A program made the translations under genes and the position numbers. From Apiospora phragmitis (Eukaryota > Ascomycota > Sordariomycetes > Amphisphaeriales > Apiosporaceae), in assembly GCA_038363925.1 (NCBI GenBank), contig JAQQWL010000007.1, positions 1,116,001 to 1,180,000 on the forward strand: 64,000 nt of DNA. The letters are read 5' to 3'. Under the pieces are notes generated by a model that was given only the letters and a program-made list of their open reading frames with translations, was not told where the DNA came from and did no database searches. Below, piece after piece: positions 50,470-60,830 of this stretch. Each line of letters starts with the position of its first letter. The stretch's first letter is position 1.

Positions 50470-52498
50470 TACGCGGTTGCTTGTTCTCCTAGCCAATATG
50501 TATGCGATCTCCCAGATTCTAGATGCCTACGAGAAGGGTCTGCGATCGACACCGAAGCTTTAGGAAGAATCCAAGCATCGCGAATCCTCACAGATTGCAA
50601 ATCATCCCAAATTCACCTCGGTCGGCCCAATGAGGCTTGAAATATGGTATTAGTATTGGCTAAGTCATAGTAAGCCGGCCAATACGCTTCAGGCTATTCA
50701 AACTAGAAGTTCGGCCGGTAGTACAAATGCAGGATCGCTTGCGCTACGGTAGCCTGGTATGCAGGGACAGGCGTAAAATCGGCACAGATCTGGGTGATGG
50801 CGCCACGGCAGTGCCAACGGATATGGTGCGCCATCGCGCAACTTTCAACGTTGCCCAACAGGCACCTAGATCCTTCTACCACTTTCATCACCGTCAGTTC
50901 GTCTTACGGTATGGCATCGTGGCCCTCCCCGGAATGAGCATGACAAGAGAATCACCGTCGCGTCCCACCTCGAAGCAACCTTATTACCGAGCGATGCGAC
51001 CCTGGTATTTGCTGTGGCTTGTCTGTATGGTCGCAGACGGAAAAGGACGTGATCTAATCCAGCAGTCCCCGTCACAAAGAAAGAGAAGAAGTTTGCCATC
51101 CAATGAGTCATGGAATATAGCCTACCATGCTTTACTCGGCATGGTCGCTGATTTGGTCTGTCGATTTCCTTGTTGCTGCTGCATTCCAGGCACAAGAGTC
51201 CCGAGGTTTAAGTGACGAAGCAGGTCTATTCAAACCTATCTATGGTGCCACCCGGCCTCATCAACTCACCCACGAACCACCTGCACTACGTCGCTTCCAC
51301 TCGCTTGCACTGCCGAACGGGCTTGGGTCTTGGCATCCGAACAATTAATATACGCAAATGCTGAAGATCGATGTGTTTCTTTCCGGGGGACCCTGGACCT
51401 TGTTGCCTCCGCCGGCCGCCCGTTCCTATTGCTCTGTTGCTTGCTCCTGGGTGGTGAGAGTTTGCCCCTGCCTTATTCTTTTTGTCCAGCTGCTTGGTTT
51501 TCTCATTCCAGACTGTGGACAGTGGGTCACGCGCTTTTATGCGTGGGACCCCCATGGCAACGATGCTGCGATATCAACCTATAAAAAGGGGCGAAAGAAA
51601 AACAGAATTGCTACATTACAGCCAGTGAGTGGTACATAATTTCAGGTAGTTTAGTTTGCCAAGTTGGGTGGCAGTCCATGTTCGGCAGTTTTCAGCCATG
51701 GCTGAAAATCAGTGGTTGACAGGCAAGACATTGCACCTCGCAAGCTCGCCAACCCGTTGGGTGATTGATGCACTAGAACGGGAATTTCAGATCTCAGCGG
51801 CTCTGATTGAACGACTCGCTCTGCGTCGCAGTGCAAGGGTTCTGCAAGGTTGCGGAAGGGGCTGCCCCTCCCCCATATCGCTGCCGGGATGCGAGGGTGA
51901 TGTGCCAATGTGGTGTGGTCGCGCAGGCCTGGGCAATTAAAGTATTACAGGAGCACCTGACAAGGATGACAAGTGGTGGGTAGCGCAGTCCGCTTTAGGA
52001 AGGTTGCCCCCCATGGAGCCGGCTGCTGAGTGGTAAAAAAGGCTGCGCTGCGCAACTCCGCATCCCTGTACGGGCGGGTTTGAGTAACAGCTGTAGCGCT
52101 GTACTAAAGTAGCAAGTAACTCAACCTCAGGTGGCTCCAGTGACGGAGGGCCAGTCAATGCCTGCCACTACTCGCAATGTGAAATCCAAAAGAACGGATG
52201 GGGGTTTGTCGACGGTCGGATATTCTGTCATGGCCAGCCATACATGCCATGCTAAGGCTCAGAAATAGGTGGTGAAATGAGCCAGTGCCAGGCCCTGGAA
52301 TTGCAAGTGCTGTGCTAGATAGAGTAGAGAGGATCTAATGGATCAACCAACCGATGCGTCCAACCCCGGGCATCCATGCCACCACTCCCATTAGTTTGTG
52401 CGGCGGAACAATCCTGTGGAATACCCAACTTTGCCCGTCATTAAGTGAGCTCCATATCGACCGGACTGGAACCAGATTTGAGGCAACGGCGAGCTTGG

Positions 52499-52504
52499 TA
52501 TAAA
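52499..52504 (+). promoter_or_regulatory. TATA-like element upstream of the GH55 gene
   Basis: TATAAA stands about 1 kb before the GH55 start codon and is followed by a long pyrimidine-rich stretch. If used, it implies a long leader, perhaps with a leader intron. This is inference only. Confidence 0.3.
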
Positions 52505-53496
52505 CTCGATCTGTTCCTGGCCGATGTTCTGTCTCCCTCGTCCTTCTCCCATCCCAACGCCCGCGGCTTGTTTCTTATTTCCCCCCCAAGCCAAGTGGAG
52601 GTAGACTTTTCTCCTAAGTTCACTACCTGCTACTTCGCCATCCTATTCACTTCCACTTCACCTCACAACAACACAAACACATTCTTTTTCTTCACCACAC
52701 GTCTGGACGCATTCGTTTCGGGGTTTTCCCAAACCTACAACCTACATTACTCCCTCCTAAGTCGGCGACTTCTTCCTAGGACCAACAACACGTTCCTTGT
52801 CAACACCACTTTCGTTCCCTTCCTGGAAAGCTGACGACGACTTACCAACCCGAACTTGACGCACCTCGACCCGGTTAACAGTCTGTTCGTTTCGTTTCTC
52901 TATTGTCTTCGAGTCAACTCGTCTGACATCACCGCCTCTTGATTCACCCAGCATGTAAGTCATAAGAGTCCATTGATTCACCCGTGATTCACACATCGAC
53001 TCCCCCCACCACCTGTTATTGATGATCGCGCCTCTTCGGGCAACAATCAACAACAAAGCTCTCGTACATTGGGGCATTGTTTGCACTCTGATTTAATCAT
53101 TCTACCCTCCTTGAGTTCATTGAGCTTTCTTTTGGAGACAATCATCATTGTCCACGAGTGTTAGCCTACCTACGTATTCAACACGTTCGAGGGCTCGCCT
53201 TGTGGAAATCCAATTTATATATCAACCTCACCAGCACAAACCAAACCTGTGTTGTTTTTCCCTTCCCATATTCTCAGCAAACCCATTTTCTCAAAGAGTG
53301 TTGATTTTCTTCTTCGATTATTTCATACTTTTGGGGGACGCAGTTTTCTCAGCACTTCATTCACCAAGATCATCCACCAATTCTTTTCTTCGACATATAC
53401 TGATATTGATCAACAGTTCCTACAAGATAAAAATCATTCTTTTCGGTGCACAAGTTATTGAAGACCATCCACGAATAGCTGGCACTAAACGTCAAG

Positions 53497-56481
53497 ATGG
53501 GACTCGCAAATTTCCTAACAGCATCTGCGCTGGCCTTGAGTCTCTTAAGTCCCACGCTGGCCGTTCCCACCACATCAGCCCTCGAAGTCCGCCAGGCTGA
53601 CTCCAGCTACTGGGTTTCGAGCATCAAGCGCCAGGGCACTGTTCCTTTTGGTAAGGCTGACTCCAAGGTCTTCCGAAACGTCAAGGACTACGGCGCTGTT
53701 GGTGATGGCAAGACAGATGACACTGCCGCCATCAACAAGGCTATTCAAGATGGCAGCGACCGCTGCATCATGAAGTGCGACTCCCGCACCAACGCGCCTG
53801 CTTTGGTTTACTTCCCCTCCGGCACCTATATGGTGTCTAGCCCCATCATTCAGAGCTACTACACTCAGTTCGTTGGTGATGCCGTCAATCTGCCTACCCT
53901 GAAGGCCACCTCTAGCTTCAAGGGCATGGCTGTTATTGATGCTGATCCGTACATTGAAGGCCTTGATAGTGTCAATTGGTACGTCAATCAGAACAACTTT
54001 TTCCGCCAGATCCGCAACTTTGTCATCGACATCACTGCGCTGCCGCCCAGCGAAGGTGCGGGTATCCACTGGCAAGTAGCTCAGGCCACTAGCTTGCAGA
54101 ATATTGTCTTCAACAGCAACCCCGACAAGTCAGAGGCCAACCAGCAGAAGGGTATCTTCATGGACAACGGCTCCGGTGGTTTCATGGCTGACCTGACCTT
54201 CAACGGAGGAGGTTATGGTGCCTTCTTTGGGTCTCAGCAATTCACCACCCGTAACATGACCTTCAACAACTGCAACACTGCAATCTTCCTTAACTGGAAC
54301 TGGTTGTGGGCGATCCAGGACGTTAAGATCAACAACTGCAAGGTCGGCATTGACATGGCGAGCGGTACTGAGACTAACATCCAGACCGGTTCGCTTATGT
54401 TGATGGACAGCAAGATCTCGGGCACTCCCGTTGGTATCAAGACGCTGTACCGCCCCGACAACACCATGACCAACAACACCCTGGTTCTTGACAACGTCGA
54501 CATGTCCGAAGGTGTCCAGACTGCTATTCAATTTGCCGGAGACAACAGCACCGTTCTCGCGGGCAACAAGAAGATCGACTCTTTCGCTCAGGGTCGTGAC
54601 TACAGCAGTGGCACTGGCAAGGCCATGCAGGCCGCTAAGAGCGCGATCCCGGTTCCCAATGGACTCAAGAAGGACGGCAAGGTTTTCACCCGAACTAAGC
54701 CCCAGTACGAAGGTGTCCCGGCCAGCAGCTTTGTCAGTATGAAGTCCTCTGGCGCCAAGGGTGATGGCCAGACCGACGACACCGCTGCCATCCAGAAGGT
54801 CTTTGACAGCGTAAAGGAGGGCCAGGTCGTCTACTTCGACCACGGTGCCTACCTCGTTCAGGATACGATCAAGGTTCCCAAGAACATCAAGATTACTGGA
54901 GAGATGTGGCCCATGATCATGGCTGCTGGCACCAAGTTCAACGACGAGTCGAAGCCCACTGCCGTCTTCCAGGTCGGCGAGCCTGGCGACGTCGGCACTG
55001 TCGAGATGTCCGACCTGATCTTCCAGACCAAGGGACCTCAAGCTGGTGCCATCCTCGTGCAGTGGAACTTGGCTGGCTCTGAGCCTGGTGCTGCTGGTCT
55101 CTGGGATGTCCACTTCCGAGTTGGTGGCACTGCTGGTACTGAACTGCAGTCAGACACGTGCTCCAAGAACCCCAACGCTACCCACCCCGCTGACACCAAG
55201 TGCATTGGCTCCTTCATGATGTTCCACGCGACCGAGACCGCCTCTGTCTATGTCGAGAACTGCTGGTTCTGGGTCGCTGACCACGAACTTGACCTCGACG
55301 ACCACAACCAGATCGACATCTACAACGGCCGTGGTGTCCTGATCGAGTCTCAGAAGCCTGTTTGGTTCTGGGGAACTGCCTCTGAGCACAGTCAGATGTA
55401 CAACTACCAAATCACCAACGCCCAGAACCTTTGGATGTCCTGCATTCAGACCGAGACTGCCTACATGCAGGGTAACCCTGATGCCACCACTCCCTTCAAG
55501 GTCAACCAGAACTTCCACGACCCTGACTTCAGCAACTGTGATGGTTCTTCTGAGGGTTGCAAGCGCACTTGGGGTGTCCGTGTGATGAACTCGTCTGACA
55601 TCTTTGTCTACGGTGCCGGCCTTTACTCGTAAGTTTATTCCACCTTTCCCTTGATTCATGCAGGTGCATTTGCTAACCATCCACCAGTTTCTTCGAGAAC
55701 TACGGCCAAGACTGCCTCAAGACCAACAGCTGCCAGCAGAACATGGTCAGCATCGAGAAGTCGAGTGTCCACATGTATGGTCTCAGCACCAAGGCGTCCG
55801 TGAACATGCTCACCGTCGATGGAAAGTCCGTTGCCCTTGATAAGGACAACCGTAACAGTAAGTGCCGCATCCCAAGATCCCTGACTACTCTACGTCGTTG
55901 TGTAACTCAGCTAACGCATTTTCTTTACAGCCTTCTGCGCCGCCATTGCCAAGTACGAGTCCAACGGAGGACCCGCTGGCGGTGCCGCACCCGGTGCCGC
56001 ACCCGGTGGTGGCTCTTCTGGAGGTGGCTCGTCATCAGGTGGTAGCTCCAGCCAGGCACCCAAGCCCAGCACACCGGCTCAAACCCAGCCTGGTAGCTCC
56101 TCAGCTCCTTCCGCTCCTATTGCCTCTGCCCCAGCTCCGTCCCAGGGAAGCGGTTCCGGCTCTGCCCCCGCCAGCAACCCTGTACCAGCTACGACTCCCA
56201 AGCCTAGCGCTGGTACTCAAGGATCCCAGCCTCAAGCACCTCAGCCATCCGAGACTACCATCCCCATTCCCTCTGGGTCGGGAGGTTCCAGATCGGGAGG
56301 TTCCGGTTCTGGAAGCTCTGGCTCAGAAGGTTCTGGTTCTGGAAGCTCCGGTTCAGGAGGTGCCGGTTCTGGAAGCTCTGGCTCCGGGGGTGCCGGCTCG
56401 GGAGCCCCAGCTCCTAGCCCCTTCTACGTCACAGTGACAGCAACTGTCACTGCGCAAGGCGCCTGCGGCACGTCGTCATAG
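53497..56481 (+). CDS. Glucan 1,3-beta-glucosidase, GH55
   Basis: Three exons (53497-55628, 55688-55857, 55931-56481) give 950 residues in frame. After a signal peptide (about residues 1-22) and a possible Kex2-type site (KR, about residues 44-45) come two tandem beta-helix domains, each opening with a pectate-lyase-3-like motif: DYGAVGDGKTDDTAAINKAI (about 65-84) and SGAKGDGQTDDTAAIQKVF (about 417-435). This is the layout of GH55 exo-beta-1,3-glucanases, which release glucose from laminarin or cell-wall glucan outside the cell. An unusual tail of about 180 residues, rich in Ser, Gly, Pro and Ala, ends in FYVTVTATVTAQGACGTSS. The tail may be an O-glycosylated linker with a small wall-associated end. 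No damage is seen. Confidence 0.93.
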
Positions 56482-57518
56482 GCGACTACGCCCGCTCAGA
56501 CTGGGCAATGGAGCTTGCCCCCGAGGACGACAAGCATCTTTAAGGCAACCCGACCGCCCACGACGAGGAGCGTTTACAAAGCATCCAGACCCACAGCAGC
56601 AACCTGTTGTTGTGAATCACATGGATCGTGACGATCTAACCTGTTCTCTTCACTTCGACACAGCCTACTTTTCAGGCTCCCACGTTTTACTCTTCTCTTC
56701 TTCACTTTTTTACTTCTTTATTTGGCCCCAGAGGCATTGACACAATCTTCCTATTTACGGAACAGGGCAGGGTATGATTGCATTCACGACCAGTATGGCA
56801 TTGGTCTAGGGGAGTTTCGGTGAGACAAGCAACAAATCAATAGCAATGTACAGAGCGGATGAATGCCCAGCAGCAGACAGTGTGGATACCCGATTTGTTT
56901 CTTGACGATACTTGAGCAACACAACACCACGGATGACGAGGCCAGTCAGATGACACAGATGCTGGCACGGTGGAAGAACAACAAAACACATGACACATAG
57001 GTTGCAAGTAGTATCAATATTGAATGTTCATGAATAATTTTCGAGTTCGTGAAATTGTTGCATAGTTATAATTCGATTTTGAGTGACTTCACAATGGCGC
57101 GAATGGCTGAGTACGTCGTACGTTGCTGTGGTCGTCTCTCAGCCACACCTCGGCAGAGCGAAGTGGCAGTGGCGTATTTTCGCATGGCCTTGTTCTTTGT
57201 CTTGTAACGTCATAGGTAGGAACGAATGCCCTGTACGATAATTACTTCAACCTTTTAGTTGGTGACAACACCACATGGTCACTGGTCTTTGGAAACAACT
57301 GGGATCTCAATATTAGCCTACCTAGATTGTAATGAGAGGGATTGCTTGCTTATTTTCCAGGCAAGGCAATCACAGCTCGGCTGTTTTCGATCATTAAAAC
57401 CCAGTCACTTTTGCCAACAAACAAAGGACCATCCCCCACTACGCATTCTACCCTACGCCTTTCCTCCAATCGCTTGCATCCGTTGTCGAGATCTGCTCTA
57501 CGAACTTACCTTTTCTCG
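56482..57518. other. Intergenic between GH55 and FIT genes
   Basis: About 1 kb covering the 3' UTR of the glucanase and the promoter of the next gene. No gene seen. Confidence 0.5.
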
Positions 57519-58653
57519 ATGGCCGACACCAACACATCGTCTCTGCGGTCGCGCTCCGACAACAAGATGGCCGCCACGAGTACTAACGTGCCCGAGTCGT
57601 CGTCCTCGGCCTCCTCAACCCAATCGACCGCCGCGAATAAGAGAAGAAACCCGCCCCACTTCCCGACCGCCCTCGAGACCCTCGCGCTGGTCATCTACCC
57701 GACCGTCCTCGCCTTCGGCACGCTCTTCTCGGCCCTCAGCCCGCAGACGCGCGCCTCGCCCTACGACAGCACGGGCCAGTCGCACGTCCAGGCCCTCGCG
57801 CCCAGCTACTTCGCGCGCAAGGACAATCTGTTCAACGTGCTCTTCGTCAAGCGCGGCTGGGCCTGGATCACGGCCGCCTTTGTCGCCTTCGCCGTCACCC
57901 ACCCGGCCGTGACGTCGACCCCGTCGCGCGCGGCGCGCGCGGGTCTCAGGTGGGCCGCCGTGACGGGCTGGTGGTTCCTGGTGACGCAGTGGTGCTTCGG
58001 CCCGGCCCTCATCGACCGCGGATTCCGACTCACGGGCGGGCAGTGCGCCGTCGCCGAGAGCAACGTGGTGCAGGGCGACAAGCACGCGGGTGCGCGCGAC
58101 TTCGCGACGGCCGTGGCGTGCAAGGCCGCGGGCGGGCGCTGGAGCGGCGGGCACGACATCAGCGGGCACGTCTTCCTGCTCGTCCTGGGCAGCTGGTTCC
58201 TGCTGCAGGAGGTCGGCTGGGTCGCGGTGCGGGTCGGGGCCCTCACGGGCCGCCGCGACGAGCGCACCGTTGTCATGGGCGACGGGGCCGTCAAGGGCGC
58301 CGGGGTCGTGGCCGAGAAGAGCGAGGGCCAGGAGGACACGACTGATGCGCATCGGACGCTGGGGCTCGGGGGCAGGTTTGCTCTCGTGGTCGTGGGGCTG
58401 TGTCTTTGGATGCTGCTGATGACGGCCATCTACTTCCATACCTGGTTCGAGAAGGTAAGCAAGCACCTATTCCCCATCTACCAGCCACACCGAAAGACCC
58501 GGCTTAGACCATTGGTTACATGCATACATGCTAACGATACGATCTTCACAGTTTACTGGACTCATGACGGCCTTCGTTGGCATCTACCCGGTCTACATTC
58601 TGCCCCGATGGATACCTGCGCTACGAGACATTGTTGGGCTTCCCGGCATATAG
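57519..58653 (+). CDS. FIT family protein (Scs3/FITM2-like), lipid droplet and ER phospholipid homeostasis
   Basis: Two exons (57519-58454, 58552-58653) encode 345 residues with about six hydrophobic segments. The family's two conserved histidine motifs are visible: GHDISGHVFLLVLGSWFLLQE, and TAIYFHTWFEK just before the intron, continuing FTGLMTAFVGIYPVYI after it. FIT proteins are ER membrane enzymes that hydrolyse acyl-CoA and support lipid droplet budding; the yeast members are Scs3 and Yft2. The N-terminal 45 residues are Ser/Thr/Asn-rich and probably cytosolic. The ATG at 57519 is preferred because the open frame upstream has no ATG. GC content is high and the gene is intact. Confidence 0.87.
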
Positions 58654-59090
58654 ATCGACTCATCAGTCAACTGTTGGCAATTGCAGAAAGAAGAAGTTTG
58701 TTGCGGACCAGGGACCGAGACTATCGACGATGTACACGACGAATGCACCAGTGTAATATAATAGAGCTAGAGCACTACACTGTATTTCCTACTTACCACC
58801 CATTACATTACCAAAGAGAATGGATGTGCTCTCGTGTGTAAAAATTCATCTTCAATAGCGACACAGATTGTACGTAAAGAGATATATTCCATTCTGGATC
58901 AGGGACAAGCTGACATAGCTAAAACTAACATGGTCCTCCAGGGGCAGTGCAGCTTCTGCTGATAATCGACACATTTGACCTTCCATAGCTATATTAACAA
59001 CAACCAGAGGCAGATCTCAGATCCCAAAACATGTTATGCCATCCGTCAGAATGAGTCCTGCGTTTCTCCCATAAACCTTCTCCAACCACT
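58654..59090. other. Convergent 3' region
   Basis: About 440 bases between the FIT gene and the secreted protein gene on the other strand. No gene seen. Confidence 0.5.
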
Positions 59091-60179
59091 TCACCAACGC
59101 AGGGTAGGTGGAGGTGAGGCACCACCATCGCCATCGTCGCTGGAACCAAAGGTAGGGTTCTCAGGCCATTGTATAGTGAAATCGTAGGCCTCTTCTAGCA
59201 TGGGCATGGCTAGGCTCTTGCCATTCACGACAAGCTGATAGAACTGGACTTGTTGATCAAGATCGAAGTCATGAGTATTGTTGGATCGATCATATACCAA
59301 GATCGATTCGAATGAGAGCTTCATGAAACCAGGCATGTTGGAGGTGTCATCGGCACCAAGAAAACAACCGGCGTAGGCAGTGGTGCCGTCACCCGAACAC
59401 ATAGGAAGCGCAGCAACATTGCTTTGAACCAAGTACACTGCGTTGCTCGTGTTCTTGAAATTCATGTATGTGCTGACAGCATTATACGCATTAGCTTGAC
59501 GAGCCCATGCCCACGCAGGTGACGGGATATCAACAGATGACTTACTATTCAGCGTAACTGGAATTCTTGAGGACCATCTGGACAAACAGCTCATCTCCGG
59601 CAGTCACTGGGGAACAAGTATGTCAGTATTACGAAACAACCTGTGCGACACGAAGTTTGGAACGAGTACACACTGTTGAGCAGATTATCCTGGTCGGACG
59701 TCATCGGAGCCGGAGCCAGTTGTGGCCAGCTGCTCCAACCATTCTAGATTTGTCCCGCAGATGACAACTGCGATGGGTAGTCAGCGAGGGGACAGGATCA
59801 TGCCAAGATTGCAAGTAGATGGTAACCGACGTTGGCGTTGACACCCATGTAAGGTCCACGGCCATTGCAGGCAGCATCAGTGTTGTCGGTTATAGCGAAG
59901 ATGCTGCATCCTACGCCCAGCCTGTATGGGCCACCACTGGTGCTCTGACCTGAGGCATACGTGAGGTTGGGCACAGTCAAGGTAGCCTGAAGAAGCGTGA
60001 ATGGAGGTCCGCCATCTGCAGTGTGCTGGGGCATCACAACGAAGCTCCAGCATAGGTAGTGCTATTATCGATCTTGATGCCCGGGTCTGTCGAGGAAGGA
60101 TAGGGACATTGAGAACCTTAGCAGCCAACGCAACGTTGTGAATGAGGCCCAGCAAGAAGGCGACTTTCTGCCACAACAT
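59091..60179 (-). CDS. Secreted protein of unknown function, fragmented model
   Basis: A signal peptide (MLWQKVAFLLGLIHNVALAA) opens at 60179. Likely exons are 60179-60117, 60061-59827, one starting at 59767, 59606-59546 and 59472-59091. Cysteine-bearing segments include HYLCWSFVVMPQHTADGG, LTVPNLTYASGQS and VGCSIFAITDN. A MTAGDELFVQMVLKN stretch and ILVYDRSNNTHDFDLDQQVQFYQLVVNG suggest a beta-sandwich. The AGDEL motif recalls peptidase G1 (eqolisin), but its catalytic Gln/Glu context is not clear. The middle exon cannot be joined in frame to the next by GT-AG splicing that I can find, so the gene may be disrupted. Several N-glycosylation sites fit secretion. Family not recognised. Confidence 0.5.
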
Positions 60180-60830
60180 GTTGGAGACGGATTGACGATA
60201 GCTGGATGAATGAATTCGAAGACAAGAGAGAGATAGAGAGGGTATGTCTACACACGTCTAGTGATCAGTGACTCGAGAAAGACTTGCGATTGTTCGAGAT
60301 GGGGAGATGTTGTGTGTGATTGATGAAGGGAGGAAGAAGAGAAGTGAAGGATGGGGAGAAGAGAGATCGAAGGTAAAGTAGGAGTTTTTGGCGAGAGATG
60401 GCCATGGAGAGGGTAGTTTCAGCAGTTGTCATCTTTACCCGCATTGATGCAGCCGGCAGCTGCTCAAGGAGGGAAGTTGCGTGTAGAGCATCTACCTTAT
60501 ACACATACTCGAGGCAAGAACTCGGTTCGGTTTTGTCACACTGAAGGGAGAAGCCACGCCAGATAAGGTAGGTATGAATCAAGATTAGTAACCCTCGTGA
60601 CTTCCTCGCCCAACCCGAATCAATGAGCTGCAACCAGCGCCTGCAGTCTTGTACAAGTCAGTCCTCACTGCACACCCGCACCGCTGCACACGTCACATTC
60701 CCCAGCGTTAGCCAGAAAGATACGTAATTGGGAGGAGGTGCGACTTGGGCGGAAAGAGTGTGCCCATGAATCGACCTGACTATTGATTGTTGGGCCATTC
60801 CTGGGATATTGGCTGTCCTAATATCGGGAT
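60180..60830. other. Intergenic, upstream of the secreted protein gene
   Basis: About 650 bases between the start of the unknown secreted gene and the stop of the Q-rich gene, both on the minus strand. No gene seen. Confidence 0.45.

Larger units (their letters stand above)
49009..53496. other. Gene-poor 4.5 kb region ending in the GH55 promoter and leader
   Basis: No conserved gene was seen from 49009 to about 52400. Small repeats occur, notably TACTGGGT repeated 3.6 times at 50441-50469. From about 52500 the sequence turns strongly C/T-rich with stretches such as TTCTTTTTCTTCACC, the pattern of a strongly expressed fungal promoter or leader. A TATAAA lies at 52499. Confidence 0.45.

Noticed and set aside
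49009..52400. Hidden small genes in the 3.4 kb stretch before the GH55 promoter
   Set aside because: Open frames there are short, overlap on both strands and lack domains, signal peptides with cysteine patterns, or coherent splice structures.
52445..52834. 129-codon open frame in the leader of the GH55 gene
   Set aside because: It follows the C/T-rich leader composition (Phe/Ser/Thr-rich) and shows no family resemblance; a real upstream ORF cannot be excluded but is not supported.
54130..55113. 327-codon open frame antisense to the GH55 gene
   Set aside because: The GH55 gene on the plus strand has clear domains across this span; the antisense frame has none.
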